From NCBI GenBank assembly GCA_964035545.1, contig OZ037766.1, positions 17,678,222 through 17,742,221 on the forward strand: a stretch of 64,000 bases of DNA, read 5' to 3'. Position 1 is the stretch's first letter. Each line of letters begins with the position of its first letter. Below, piece after piece: positions 22,527 through 33,154 of this stretch. The translations under genes were made by a program, and so were the position numbers. Origin of the DNA: Bugula neritina (lineage: Eukaryota > Bryozoa > Gymnolaemata > Cheilostomatida > Bugulidae). The notes under the pieces were generated by a model. The model had not been told where the DNA came from. It saw only the letters and a program-made list of their open reading frames with translations, and did not search any database.

Positions 22527-23576
22527 TTTAGTCTTGAGACTGAGTGAGTGTGGGGAGTGACATACCTATACTTATACTATTTAATTCAAAATGATACACC
22601 AAAACTATCAAGTGTTAGGGCTATCAATGACCAAGCTAGGCCCTATCAGTATCACTATGACTATAATTACAAATTTAAACTTGAAGTTGATGCTATAATA
22701 ATACTTAAAGAGTTGTAGTTAGGCTATGTAGGCGTAAGCAGAGTGTCTAATTTGAGGTATTTTATCCTTTAGTTCAGGATGAATTCGCACACTTACTTTA
22801 ATTTAAAGCTCGGTTGTTTAAAAATAATTATATTTAACTTTTTAAAGATATATAAATTTAAATTATAGATCATTATGATTATATTTATAATAATTATAAA
22901 AATTATACTTATTTTAATTTGTTTATAATTATTATCATACTTATAGTGACAAGCAATTTTAATTAAAATTTAAATTATTAATAAATTTATTTTAGTTATT
23001 TGGAATAAGAATTAGATTAAATAATGATAATAATAACTTTATTATAATTATTGTATTTACTTTTGGTCATAGCAATACTGTAGTACTAGCACTATTAATT
23101 TAATAGTACTTTTCATACTTATAGAAAATGTGAATGAGTTTGACAAAGTTTAAGTTAATGGCATACTAATAGTAATACTACTACTAGTAGCATTTGAAGT
23201 AAACTTGGGCTGACGATGACCTATAGTCCTATACCATCTCTGGCTTAGACAACTCGAGGTATTTATTCACCCCGGAAAATGGCGTAGATACACAGTGTCA
23301 GAGTGGTATATATTAGGAGTGTCGACCTTAGGAAATGTTACGGGATCATATGGGCGCCATTATGCCGAAATAGGTACCGCAAGTTTATAAAAGTTATAAA
23401 GGAAAAAATTTGCCACTTTTGTTATTTTATTTTCTTTTATTTTATGTGTACATTTTTTAGTTTTGTTTATTGGTAAAGTTTTTAAACACATTTTTAATGC
23501 ACAAAAAATTAAAAGAAAAATTAAAACTCACTCATGCACGTAAATACAAAGCTATAAAGTTTAAGCTTCGCTGTGA
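22527..23576. other. AT-rich stretch, no gene seen
   Basis: Over a kilobase of AT-rich sequence with runs such as AATAATTATA. No exon-like frame, no recognised repeat and no obvious regulatory signal. Confidence 0.5.
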
Positions 23577-23741
23577 TTACAATGTGAATATGAATTAAAT
23601 AATGCTTGCAATAACCATTTTACACAAAATACGTTACAGTTGCTATAAATGTAAAACTAGTAAATTGGATGCAAATAGGCACGTTAATACTACTTAACTT
23701 ATGCTATTTTTGAAATTTGTAGTAAATATTTGGCATGTATA
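23577..23741. repeat. Arm of an inverted repeat pair; partner at 29540-29705
   Basis: The segment starting TTACAATGTGAATATGAATT and ending GGCATGTATAAT is matched in inverse orientation, with moderate divergence, by 29540-29705, which starts TTGTACATGCC and ends ATTCACATTGTAA. The pair brackets gypsy element 1 and its TA arrays, so it predates that insertion. Family unknown. Confidence 0.75.
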
Positions 23742-24018
23742 ATATATATTGTAATGGGGCGTGGTTTATACGTCACACGTGCCCCCTGCCAATCAAAGAC
23801 TTTCTTAGTATTCCGGCTGTGTTAAGCCTTGCAGAACAGTTGTTAGTTAGAGTGTGACTAGGAGTAATGTAAGACAGTAATTACGGTGATACACAGATAT
23901 ATTTTTGCTTTATTTTATATGGCTACAATGAAGATTCCAAGAGAAACTGCTATTGAATTGTCAGTGACTAAATGCTAATTGGACTCACTAGAAAGCCCAC
24001 ATAACTATTGTGCGTCGC

Positions 24019-24025
<7 letters not shown>
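23742..24025. other. Possible LTR fragment
   Basis: The stretch opens TGTAATGGGGCGTGG (from 23750), similar to the first bases of the element-1 LTR (TGTAATGGGATTAC), and includes CCAATCAAAG. No second copy or coding region is attached, so this is a weak call. Confidence 0.3.
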
Positions 24026-24084
<59 letters not shown>

Positions 24085-24189
24085 ATTGTATCGTGAGATT
24101 TTTGAAAAAACAGCGGATAAAAAAGTGCTCAAATCATTATGTGTATAATAATGAGCAATTATATTATTGAGGAAAAGAGCTCTTTTCCT

Positions 24190-24272
<83 letters not shown>
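24026..24272. repeat. (TA)n arrays enclosing a Penelope-like terminal fragment with a 42-bp perfect palindrome
   Basis: TA tracts at 24028-24080 and 24196-24272 flank about 120 bp. The left 100 bp (TAATTGTATCGTGAGATTTT onwards) match 45833-45930, the tail of the Penelope-like element there. At 24160-24201 the sequence is a perfect inverted repeat centred on GAGC|TCTT-type bases (arm GAGGAAAAGAGC), joining two element ends head to head with almost nothing between. Gypsy element 1 then inserted into the right TA tract. Confidence 0.8.
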
Positions 24273-24275
<3 letters not shown>

Positions 24276-24616
24276 AATGGGATTACATAGTATAATAATG
24301 GAGTCGTCCCCTCTTGTATGGAATACTAATAACTATGTTCTACTATCCAATCAGAGAGACCGGAAGGCAAGGTTCCGGTCAAGTGACTGTTCGCGGGTTA
24401 GCTAGCAGAAACCATGTGTTGTTGAGAGCAGGGGCTCGTAGTAGTAAGATGTGCTTATGATTGATTGATGTATTGTGGTTTTGATGTAATGTTATAATTA
24501 TGTTTATCGAGTTAAATAAAGGTTATCGTACGCAAGCTCTGTTAGTAGCTGCTAGTTAAATTGAAACTAAATACGCAGGCAATCCACGCTTGATAATTGT
24601 GCTAAAACTCACAACA
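24273..24616 (+). repeat. 5' LTR of gypsy element 1
   Basis: Starts TGTAATGGGATTACATAG and ends AAAACTCACAACA. Contains CCAATCAGAG, a CCGGAAGG/CCGG inverted pair and AATAAAG (about 24516) as a likely polyadenylation signal. The internal region begins GTGGTGGCCGCGGTGGG, where a tRNA primer would bind, but I cannot name the tRNA. Confidence 0.92.
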
Positions 24617-24650
24617 GTGGTGGCCGCGGTGGGATTTCGCGTATTTCAAG

Positions 24651-25586
24651 ATGACAGAAAGAGGCACAGAGCTACCCATTCGGAGGAATGAAGGTGAGGA
24701 AGATAACGTTGCTATACCTATAGAACCAGAAGTGCGAGTGCATAAGGAATGTTACGAAGAGAAGTACCGGCTGAGGGTGCCCACCTTCTCAGGTGAGGAG
24801 CCGGTGGAGCCATTCGTTCAGGAATTCCAAGATGTAATGGAGGTTGCACAATGGCCACCTAGAATAGCATTGCTCAAGCTCAGGATGGCGCTGTCAGACA
24901 AAGCCAAGCCGTACGGAGTGGGACCAGACATTGACGGCATCTTTGCTTCCCTGCGGGCCCGTTTTAGTATCTCCGCTGTAGATGCGCGGGCCCGTCTCCA
25001 GAGACTGCGGCGTGATCCTCACACGCCGCTACAAGAGCACGCTACCACGGTAATGAGACTGGTGCAGATCGCGTTCCGCGATCTGCCGCAAGTAAATCGT
25101 GAGAGGTATACTTATGATGCCTTCGTGCAGTCCATCAACGACTTGGGACTCCATCACCAACTCCTGGCGAGGGGAGTCACCACGGTCGAAGGTGCGCTGG
25201 CAGAAGGGGAGGCTTACCTTCTGGCCAGCCAGCTGCACCGGAGCCGTGTGACTTCTCCTCAGGTGAACATGGAGCCCTCCGCTGCTCCTACCGCTTCTCA
25301 CGCGGAAACTCCAGCGGTGGCCAAGGTGACGCAGATGACGGTGGTATCGAAGGTCGCACAAATGACCGACATGCTAGCCGAACTGGTCTCTGCCTTGGCC
25401 CCTCTAAGCCAGCTAGACACCACCCGTGAGCTTGACGGGCCACCGGTGCAGTCGCCTGGTAGAGGACACCCCTCCTGCTGGGAGTGCGGAAGATCAGGAC
25501 ACTTCCAGAAACACTGTCCCCGACTTCAACCAGGGTTAAACTACGACGGCCCGCGGATGCTCCCACATCTGGCGGGCCGCCGTTAA
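24651..25586 (+). CDS. Gag of gypsy element 1
   Basis: An intact 311-codon frame beginning 34 bp after the LTR. The middle part (VPTFSGEEPVEPFVQEFQDV, then ALLKLRMALSDKAKPY and ARLQRLRRDPHTPLQEHATT) follows the pattern of gypsy capsid, which forms the particle. The end carries one CCHC zinc knuckle, CWECGRSGHFQKHC (C276, C279, H284, C289), for RNA packaging. The pol frame overlaps its last 103 nt in the -1 phase, the usual arrangement for ribosomal frameshifting in this group. I did not find a textbook slippery heptamer. Confidence 0.88.
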   Translation: MTERGTELPIRRNEGEEDNVAIPIEPEVRVHKECYEEKYRLRVPTFSGEEPVEPFVQEFQDVMEVAQWPPRIALLKLRMALSDKAKPYGVGPDIDGIFASLRARFSISAVDARARLQRLRRDPHTPLQEHATTVMRLVQIAFRDLPQVNRERYTYDAFVQSINDLGLHHQLLARGVTTVEGALAEGEAYLLASQLHRSRVTSPQVNMEPSAAPTASHAETPAVAKVTQMTVVSKVAQMTDMLAELVSALAPLSQLDTTRELDGPPVQSPGRGHPSCWECGRSGHFQKHCPRLQPGLNYDGPRMLPHLAGRR

Positions 25587-26794
25587 AACCCCAAGAGAGG
25601 ACACAGTGGCGTCCGCCACGCCGGACACCCGTCCGGGACCTCGCGGAACGGCCACTAGGACGGCAAGCAGGCTGTACAAGCCGCTCTCCGCCGGTGTTCT
25701 CAATGCCACCCCGCAACAGGTTTGACAAACGACGGACCGCAGAGTCTGCGAGGGGAAGTGCCCAAACGTCGCAAGGCGTGGCGCCACCCCCTCGACAGCT
25801 GGTCCCGAGTTGTCGTCAAGAACCTAAGCCCTCCGCCAAGGCGAGGGAGATGAGGTCACCCAAGATACCACAACATCCCCACGAGAGCAGCCTGTTTCTA
25901 CCAGGACAGATAGCCGGCAAACCTGCCAGGTTTCTGTTGGACACGGGCTGCACCACCAACCTCCTGGGTCGTCGATTCTTCGACACACTCAGTGCTCAGA
26001 TCCGAAGCAGGTTGGGACCGTACGAAGGCGATCATGGCACCCTGGCAGACGGGTCGTGCATCCCCTTCTACGGTATCATTGAACTCCCTGGGAGCGTCTG
26101 TGACCAGACCATCCAGGAGAGGTTCATAGTAGGACAACTCCAAAAGGACGCCATCCTTGGGATGCCATTCTTACAACGACACGGATGTCGCATCGATTTT
26201 GGTAAATCTGCGATGATTATGGGCGGCATAGAACTCGCCTGTGTCGATAAGTTTGGCCATCCCCTAACGGGAGAAGAGCCGATAGTACGTGCTTGTACTA
26301 TGCCCGGCCACTCCCGGGACACCGTCCACCACCAGGTAGACGGTGGCCGTACCTCCAAGCCGGGAGCTGTAGAGAGCGCGCACCCGAACGTCCCACCTGT
26401 CCGCAGCTCTAACCAGCTGACACGGAAGGGAAAGACCTCGGTGCCATGCCTCCACTCCCCCTCGGAGACAGTGAGCCTACCACCCACCTCTCCACCAAGC
26501 TGTACTCCTTCTGTTCAAGAAGATAACAGCAGGCCATTGCGGGAAATCGCGATGAGGAGTCCTCTAGAGAGCCCGTCTCCAGGGCCAAGGACTACCTCAC
26601 CCCACGTCCCACACAGCCAGGGGACTCGTGGGAGAACATCAGACGGTTGTGTAGATAACGAGAAGCGCCAAAAACGGCCACGTTACTACACAAAACCGAG
26701 GCTACACCTCACCTTGGGAACCCTGACATGCCCCCAGGGATGGCACAGGACCCCCACGCTGAACCCGTCTCAACCGATGGCGTCAAGGAGCTAG
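25484..26794 (+). CDS. Protease portion of Pol, gypsy element 1
   Basis: A 436-codon open frame in the -1 phase relative to gag. After a Pro/Arg-rich linker, the retropepsin appears as ARFLLDTGCTTNLLGRRFF (catalytic Asp at residue 153), with AILGMPFLQRHGCRIDF as the second conserved block. The stretch after it (ACVDKFGHPLTGEEPIVRAC) aligns with element 3 at 35409-35480. The frame then loses homology near 26580 and ends without any reverse transcriptase. Protease cuts the polyprotein in the particle. Confidence 0.82.
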   Translation: MRKIRTLPETLSPTSTRVKLRRPADAPTSGGPPLKPQERTQWRPPRRTPVRDLAERPLGRQAGCTSRSPPVFSMPPRNRFDKRRTAESARGSAQTSQGVAPPPRQLVPSCRQEPKPSAKAREMRSPKIPQHPHESSLFLPGQIAGKPARFLLDTGCTTNLLGRRFFDTLSAQIRSRLGPYEGDHGTLADGSCIPFYGIIELPGSVCDQTIQERFIVGQLQKDAILGMPFLQRHGCRIDFGKSAMIMGGIELACVDKFGHPLTGEEPIVRACTMPGHSRDTVHHQVDGGRTSKPGAVESAHPNVPPVRSSNQLTRKGKTSVPCLHSPSETVSLPPTSPPSCTPSVQEDNSRPLREIAMRSPLESPSPGPRTTSPHVPHSQGTRGRTSDGCVDNEKRQKRPRYYTKPRLHLTLGTLTCPQGWHRTPTLNPSQPMASRS

Positions 26795-27906
26795 GACACC
26801 TCCAGGAACATATTCCGGGGGTGGTAGCCGACGTCTATCGATTGAAAAGGGAAGGGCGACGACCCAGTGACAAACAACGGAAGCAGGGCTGCGCCGAGTG
26901 GCAGCTGTACTGCCGACGTTGGAACGCACTGCGGATCGGGCCGGATGGTCTATTGACCATATCTTTGGCCGCCAATCACCACCAGCCAGACCAGGAGAGG
27001 ACTCTCTCTCCTGCCGCCATCTGCCGAGAGTTGATAGAAGAGGTACACCAGCAGGCTCACGGGAGAGCCCAACAGGTGTTCACCGAACCACAACTCTGGT
27101 GGTATTGGCCTCACATGGAGCGTGATGTACGACGCAGAGTTGGGCAGTGCGGAGTCTGCCGGGTCAGTAAGCACGGCCCCCCTCCTGACGAAGTAGGGCG
27201 GCGAAGGCAAAGTGCAGAAAGACCCGAGCAGACGGAGACTGCTAACCTGGTCGACAAACCGCCTAGGATGCAACCCCAAGCAGTGGCGAGGCAGGAAAAG
27301 CCACACCCGTTCAGGGAAGTGCGCTCACCGCCGTCAGCGTGCAAGCCGCCACCGCCACTTCCTAGGTCAGGAACCGACCTGGAAGTGCAAAAACCCCCCA
27401 AGGGAGGGGCTCCGTGCGGAAGTACTAGGAAAGCTCCATTTGTCACAAATTGGCTGGAAGCACCACCTGTGAGACGTGACCGTCCACGGGTGCGTAAACC
27501 ACCATGGCTGAGGACAACACTTCCCCAGGCTCCGAACGGAAATGCTAGGAGAGCTCCATTTGTCACAAACTGGCTGGAAGCACCACCTGTGAGACGTGAC
27601 CGTCCACGGGTGTGTAAACCGCCTTGGTTGGTGACGACACCTCGGAAACGGTGTTCTGGACCAGTCCCCGCGTATCGCAAGGACTTACCACGCTCCGCTC
27701 AGGACGCGGTCAAACGTCCTACGAGGCGCCGTAAGGGGAAGAGAGCAAAGCGTGGGAGTTGTGAGCACCACGAGAATATCAACTTTTGCCTAGGCGGAAA
27801 TTCAAATAAGATTCATACGCCGGAGGTAATAAGTCATAGTCACGTTTCACAACCACGCTGCTCGCTCTTTCATCACATTAATACAGCTTTGAGTAGACGT
27901 ACGTAG
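26728..27906 (+). pseudogene. Integrase zinc-binding domain and linker, gypsy element 1; catalytic core missing
   Basis: A 392-codon frame. It opens with HIPGVVADVYRLKREGRRPS, which also precedes integrase in elements 2 and 3, then the HHCC domain: H/H in EEVHQQAHGRAQ and C/C in GQCGVCRVSKHG. In elements 2 and 3 this is followed by the D-D-E core. Here the next segment is instead a Pro/Arg-rich tail, so about 300 residues were removed. The tail includes a tandem duplication (see 27419-27640). Confidence 0.78.
27419..27640 (+). repeat. Tandem duplication inside the element 1 pol tail
   Basis: Two units of about 120 bp, 27419-27520 and 27539-27640, share GCTCCATTTGTCACAAA and GGCTGGAAGCACCACCTGTG with few differences. 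Both keep the reading frame and repeat the peptide APFVTNWLEAPPVRRDRPRV. Confidence 0.88.
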
Positions 27907-28064
27907 AACTCATAAACATACCACTCTCATTCACGATGGCTTGCCAAGAACCGAGAGGTGAATTAGTTATGTTTTTGGTACGAGGGCTAAACTGTATTAA
28001 TCAGCTTAACTGTAATAGAATAAGCTGGAGACTCGGTAATGACTTTTAGTGGTGGGAATTCACA

Positions 28065-28867
28065 TTGACTCTAAGACTGAACAGTCTGTTACAGCAGTGT
28101 GTGTTTTCGACCAACTATTCGTTAACTGAGTCTCACGAGTGTCTAATTGAGTTAAGTACTCACCAGGCTGTATACGCCGGTTGTACTCAGTGTACCCTCT
28201 TACACTGTTATACTCTTGCAGATCACACACGATCGACCAACCCTGGGTCACAGGATCTACACTCTCTCTCCTCCTTGGATAACGGACCAGAAATGGACAA
28301 CGCCTGCCATGTGTGTTACGAAGAGCTTCCCTCACACCAAGGACTACGGCTGCATGTGAATGCACACTTCCTGCTACGTTTCTGTCCGTGTGGATTTCAC
28401 GACGTGTACCCATACCCGTCGTGGCTCATATGATGGACTGTTTCGCGGGTGAGGGCTATGTAGTAGACGCGGACAACTACGATAAATACCTAGAAGCGGT
28501 CAAACCAGTGGTTAAGAAGGCTTTAACCTGGGCCGCATTATCCTCCGGATTTTATACATTGCTAACAGCCGCCCGTCAGAAGTCCCCTATGGTGAAAACG
28601 GTCGCCGCAATCATACCGCGGCTAGACAATACCCCTATGGAAGCATCAGACTCTCTAGAAGAGGCGACGCCAACCCCAACCAGGCCTACCCGACTAGCAA
28701 CCGCCGAAGAAAGACTCCTACGGCTGCAGGATGAATTCACCCAGTTGGCCCCCGACTTACTCAGCACTTCAATGAGCCTTAATGAACTAAAGGGCTCAGT
28801 GGGACGCCTTAAGCGTAGACTACGTGCACGGCAAGCACGACACCGGATCCAGTCCCTGAAAAACTAG
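28065..28867 (+). pseudogene. ORF3 (zinc finger plus coiled coil) of gypsy element 1, frameshifted
   Basis: Lies between integrase and the 3' LTR, where some elements have env. The first frame (28065-28433) ends with a C2H2 finger, CHVCYEELPSHQGLRLHVNA-H (C-x2-C-x12-H-x3-H), then FCPCG, the start of a second, unusual finger. The second frame (to 28867) continues with a helical region and a basic C-terminal coiled coil (LNELKGSVGRLKRRLRARQA). The switch occurs around 28410-28430. Homologues occur at the same place in elements 2 and 3. It has no signal peptide or membrane segment, so it is not an envelope protein. Function unknown; nucleic-acid binding is an inference. Confidence 0.75.
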
Positions 28868-29113
28868 GAGCTAGAAGTTGACAGTTCCACCTCACATGTC
28901 CTCGGGGTACTACATTGTGATCATGTAAATGCTTGACTGCTAATGACCTACGATCCAGGACTCTCCCTTTATAGTTGGCCAGTTGTACGCTGGCCCTCCA
29001 TTATCTTACTTATATGTTTATATATGTCGTACATTGGTATTTCTCTTCTTTCTCTTTGTGGGTTTTCTTTACTTATGTTATTTTTGCATTATTATACTAT
29101 TTTTTGTTTTATC

Positions 29114-29144
29114 AGAAAGTGGGGCTTTCTGCTGGTGGGGGCGG
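29114..29144 (+). promoter_or_regulatory. Hairpin plus polypurine tract upstream of 3' LTR, gypsy element 1
   Basis: AGAAAG-TGGGG-CTTTCT forms a 6-bp stem with a 5-nt loop. It is followed by GCTGGTGGGGGCGG, a purine-rich tract ending at the LTR TG. The tract primes plus-strand synthesis in LTR elements. The hairpin recurs with base-pair changes in elements 2 and 3. Confidence 0.7.
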
Positions 29145-29482
29145 TGTAATGGGATTACATAGTATAATAATAGAGTCGTCCCCTCTTGTATGGAATACTA
29201 ATAACTATGTTCTACTATCCAATCAGAGAGACCGGAAGGCAAGGTTCCGGTCAAGTGACTGTTCGCGGGTTAGCTAGCAGAAACCATGTGTTGTTGAGAG
29301 CAGGGGCTCGTAGTAGTAAAATGTGCTTATGATTGATTGATGTATTGTGGTTTTGATGTAATGTTATAATTATGTTTATCGAGTTAAATAAAGGTTATCG
29401 TACGCAAGCTCTGTTAGTAGTTGCTAGTTAAATTGAAACTAAATACGCAGGCAATCCACGCTTGATAATTGTGCTAAAACTC

Positions 29483-29488
<6 letters not shown>
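29145..29488 (+). repeat. 3' LTR of gypsy element 1
   Basis: 344 bp, same ends as the 5' LTR. The substitutions noted are G to A in AATAATGGAGTC, G to A in GTAAGATG, and C to T in GTAGCTGCT. A (TA)n tract starts at the next base. Confidence 0.92.
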
Positions 29489-29539
<51 letters not shown>

Positions 29540-29540
<1 letters not shown>

Positions 29541-29705
29541 TGTACATGCCAAATATTTACTGCAAATTTTAAAAAGAGCATAAATTAAGTAGTATTACCG
29601 TGCCTATTTGCATTCAATTTACTAGTCTTACATTTATAGCAATTGTAATGTATTTTGTGTGAAATGGTTAATGCAAACATTATTCAATTAGTATTCACAT
29701 TGTAA
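29540..29705. repeat. Second arm of the inverted repeat pair with 23577-23741
   Basis: Inverse and diverged copy of 23577-23741. It ends exactly where the 5'-truncated gypsy element 2 begins. Confidence 0.75.
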
Positions 29706-29720
29706 CCCGCTCGCCTTGAT

Positions 29721-31231
29721 GTGGAGACAGAGCTAGGGGAGGGCACCGTCTATCGGGGGGAGCACGGCCATCTTGGGGCCAAAACTCACTCAGACGATGT
29801 TCAGGCATTTCGGGCCAACCCCACTCTGTATCAGAACGTCAAGGAGCTGTGCCGACTCCTGGAGACGCTACCCGGCGCAGTAGCGGACATATTCCGGGCC
29901 AAGAAGGAGGACCGACGACCTAGCGAGGAACAGCTGCGGCTGAGAAACATTGAGTTCCAACTCCTCTGTCGTCGCTGGGATTCCCTCAAGGTCTGTCCTG
30001 ATGGCCTCCTGATGATAACGCTAGCAGCAGACAACCGTCAGCAGAAGACGGATCGCATCATCTGTCCACGCGCCCTCCGACGGAAACTGATTTGGGACAC
30101 CCATAAACAGGCTCATGCTGGAGCCAGTCGGGTCATCAGGTGTTTGCAGCTGCGTTGATACTGGCCCAGAATGACTCAGAACGTACGACTGCGAGTACAG
30201 CAGTGCGAGGTCTGCCAAGCTAGTAAGCATGGCCGCCCAACAGAAACCACTGGTCGACGCTGGCTATACGCTGGTCGACCATGGCAAGTGGTGGGAACAT
30301 CTGGATACTGGTGCTCACGGACCACTTTACTCGGTGGGCAGATGCTCTGGCTATTCCAGACAAGTCAGCCCCCACAGTGGTCCGGGCCCTGGACCAAAAT
30401 GTTTTCTGCTACCTCGGGTTACCGGAACAGATACATATGGACCAGGGCGCCCAATTCCAGTCTCAGCTCATAGAAGACCTCTGCCGGATATGGGGGGTGA
30501 ACCAAAGTCGGACCACCCCATATCACCCGCAAGGGAACGGAGTCGTGGGGCGGAACAACAGGATGTTGGGTGACACCCTCAGGAGCCTGCTCCTCGGCCG
30601 ATGTCAGGAAGAATGGGACGTGGTGCTGCCACAAATCATGCGGGCTTGCCGCAGCACACCAGACTTCAGCACACAGGAGACCCCAAACTTCTTGATGTTA
30701 GACCGGGAGACGCGGGTTCTGGAACACCTGACATACCATGTTCCAGCCCCCAAGTCCCCGGTACACGAGTACGTGGGAAAATGAATAGAGATCATGGGCC
30801 AGGCTCATGGTGCGCTGCAGGCACAGCGGTGGCAGATCAGGACAGAAAACTTGGAAGAGCCCCCTTTATACCAGGTGGGAGATTGGGTATGGATGGTGAG
30901 CTATTGTAGGCGACGCGGACAGTCGGCTAAGCTTCAGCCCAAGTTCGTGGGTCCCTACTGCGTGGTGGAAGTGCTGTCCAACCACACATATCGTGTGGAG
31001 CTCTCTGGGCAGACCTCAGTCTAAAGCGAACAGCACTTGAAGCCGTACCATGCCAGTCCAGACGTGGTAGGACAGGCTCTATCCCTCCTGGAGTTCAACC
31101 GCCAACCTAATCACTGGGGGAGAGTAACCCAACCCAGGGAAGTAGAAATCTTTGTCCGGAGGATACCGGAACAAGAACGATCTTCCCTGCAGGAACAGCA
31201 ACAAAGACAAGAATGGCAGCGGCAGCAGTAG
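29721..31231 (+). pseudogene. Integrase of gypsy element 2 with stops and a frameshift
   Basis: Starts in the pre-integrase region (ETLPGAVADIFRAKKEDRRP). The zinc-binding domain spans DTHKQAHAGASRVI and QCEVCQASKHGRP, with a stop at about 30156-30158 between them. The catalytic core reads ILVLTDHFTRWADALAIPDK, HMDQGAQFQSQL and YHPQGNGVVGRNNRML; the usual catalytic Glu of the VVERNN motif is Gly here, and the first Asp lies in a disrupted stretch. The GPY/F-type C-terminal module reads LQPKFVGPYCVVEVLSNHTY and is cut by a stop near 31022. It cannot be active. Confidence 0.8.
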
Positions 31232-31723
31232 CAGGCCCTTGAGCCAGCACCCCTACCAGTGGAGGATGCCCCCACCCACAGCACGAGTAAAGGCGAGGAT
31301 CCCCCCTACCTTGGCAGCTGAAGAGCCACTGGCACTTCAAGAGCTGGCCTCTCTAAAGAGAAGTCAGAGAGATAGGAGACCACCTAGATATCTGGCTGAT
31401 TACCATGTAAGACATCTAGAGTTATTCTCCCACAGTGGTAGTTTATCCAGCACGGACAACTACCCTCCCTTGATTAAAAATTTCCTCCAGTAGCATGGAG
31501 AATTCTACCAGGAAGAAGAAATTTCAAACTGAATTTCGGAGGGCACACGATCGTCTAAGTTGTCCCCTCAAAATTTGATGGAAATTCCAAATGGTCACGT
31601 GACCGGCGACTCGGCAGGTAGAAACTTCAAAACACGAAGCTCGTCCATTTCTACTAGTAATGACGTAAATTCTGTAATAATTTTAAAATTAATTCATTTT
31701 CAAACGAAACCAATATTCAAAAC

Positions 31724-32971
31724 ATGGGAATTACACTGCCAGAAGCAACTAACACACAGTCAGGTATTTCTTTAGGGTTGGATCCTCCGGTAACGGAGTC
31801 CAACTCAAGTTTGATTGATTGGTCATTACTAGATTTTTTGGAATTTACTCTGCTAGAGCTCGAGGCTGAGATGGATCTCTGGGATTACTCTCTCCACGAC
31901 GTCTTACTCGAACAAGACGTGGGTTCAGTCACACTCTGTGACTCATCTCGGCCTCCGGTTTTTCACAGAGCGCCATACAAACAACTGCCGAATTTTGGCG
32001 ATAGCGAGACCGGCCTCACACAGCCTCTCCTATCTGTTGTAGGCACCACTATAGAATATGAGGAGGTAGAAGCGAGTCGTACCGACTCCCCTCCTACACT
32101 GGCCCCTGTTTCAGCTCCCAGCATCCCGCAGGGCGCCACTCTCGACTCTGAGGTGCCTCCCACCAGCGCTATTGGCCCTGACTTCAACCCTGTCGAGCTC
32201 CAGCTAGCCGCAGGGAAAAAACATGGCATTCTGCTCAGCGAGTCCTTCATAGTGGGAGACGACCAGGAGAATTCCCCAATACTGGCCCTGCCACAGGCCT
32301 TGGTCGCCCGCCAGTATTGAGTGTCCCGGGACACCAATCTCAGGATTGGCCACGCATTCAGAGAGCCAGGCAACCACATCTGCCAACAGTGTAAGAGGAA
32401 GTTTTCCTCCACACGATGGCTGTGGGTTCACGCCCCTCAGCACTACGTAAACGTGTACTGCCGGTGTGGCGAATATTCGTATCAGCGCAAATATGTGCTG
32501 CGTCACCAACGAATATCGCGCTGCCACACGGGCCACACGTTTGTCGTAGACCAGGCCATCTTCTCGGAGTTCCGGAACCTAGTGCTGCTGCATATGGCGG
32601 ATTCCCATAAATGGGCTGCTCTCGCCCAGGGATTTCCTGCGTGCCGGCCCACCTAAGAAGAGGACGGAGAGCCCGTCGCTACCCACCAACCAGCGGCCAC
32701 CCAACCCCTTTGGGTCATGCTGGCATGGGTCGGTGCGGACGCCAGGTCCGATGTATCGGACCTGGGCTCCCGGCCCTTAGCGACGGGCAGGAGACAGCGG
32801 AGCAGACGTGACATCACCAAACCCTGTAGACGTCCAGCCCAAGTGCAGCTACTACTAGAAGAGGAGGTGAGACACCTACGACGACAGATCCGATGGTACG
32901 AGGAGGAATTGGGCCAATTAAGGAGGCTTGCGAGCCGTTTGGAGCGGTCTCGAAATGGCGACCGACAGTAG
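31724..32971 (+). pseudogene. ORF3 (zinc finger plus coiled coil) of gypsy element 2, two in-frame stops
   Basis: One reading frame of 416 codons runs from 31724 to 32971, broken only by TGA at 32318 and TAA at 32654. The N-terminal half is acidic (LLDFLEFTLLELEAEMDLWD). The finger reads CQQCKRKFSSTRWLWVHAPQ-H (C-x2-C-x12-H-x3-H), followed by YCRCGEYSYQRKYVLRHQRI with a later CH (C-x-C-x12-H-x6-H). The C terminus is a coiled coil (VRHLRRQIRWYEEELGQLRR). The same architecture and several identical residues (PQHYV, CGEYSY, HTGH-type) occur in element 3. Coding-frame retention through ORF3 is better than through integrase in this copy. Confidence 0.8.
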
Positions 32972-33154
32972 TGACTGACTCTGCATTTGGACATTGGTGG
33001 CGGGTGTGTGGTGTGCTTTTATCTCTTATATTTACTCTTATTTTATGAATGTACTTCCAGTTTTTGTTTTATTTCTTTTTTGTGTGTGTGTTTATCATGC
33101 ATTTATACTTGTCAGCAAGTTCTTCGTTGTCTCATGTTTTTCTTTTCTCTCTAC

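Larger units (their letters stand above)
24273..29488 (+). mobile_element. Ty3/gypsy element 1: near-identical LTRs, lacks RT, RNase H and integrase core
   Basis: Two 344-bp LTRs with TG...CA ends differ at only three positions I can see, so the insertion is recent. Both sides are (TA)n, so the target duplication cannot be read. Inside, in order: gag, a protease-bearing ORF in the -1 frame, an integrase zinc-binding fragment, and an extra zinc-finger ORF. The reverse transcriptase, RNase H and integrase catalytic core expected between protease and ORF3 are missing. It therefore looks like a deletion derivative that would need another element's enzymes. Confidence 0.9.

Noticed and set aside
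30021-30573. Several overlapping frames around the element 2 integrase
   Set aside because: Only the frames carrying integrase motifs were kept; the others are shadows.
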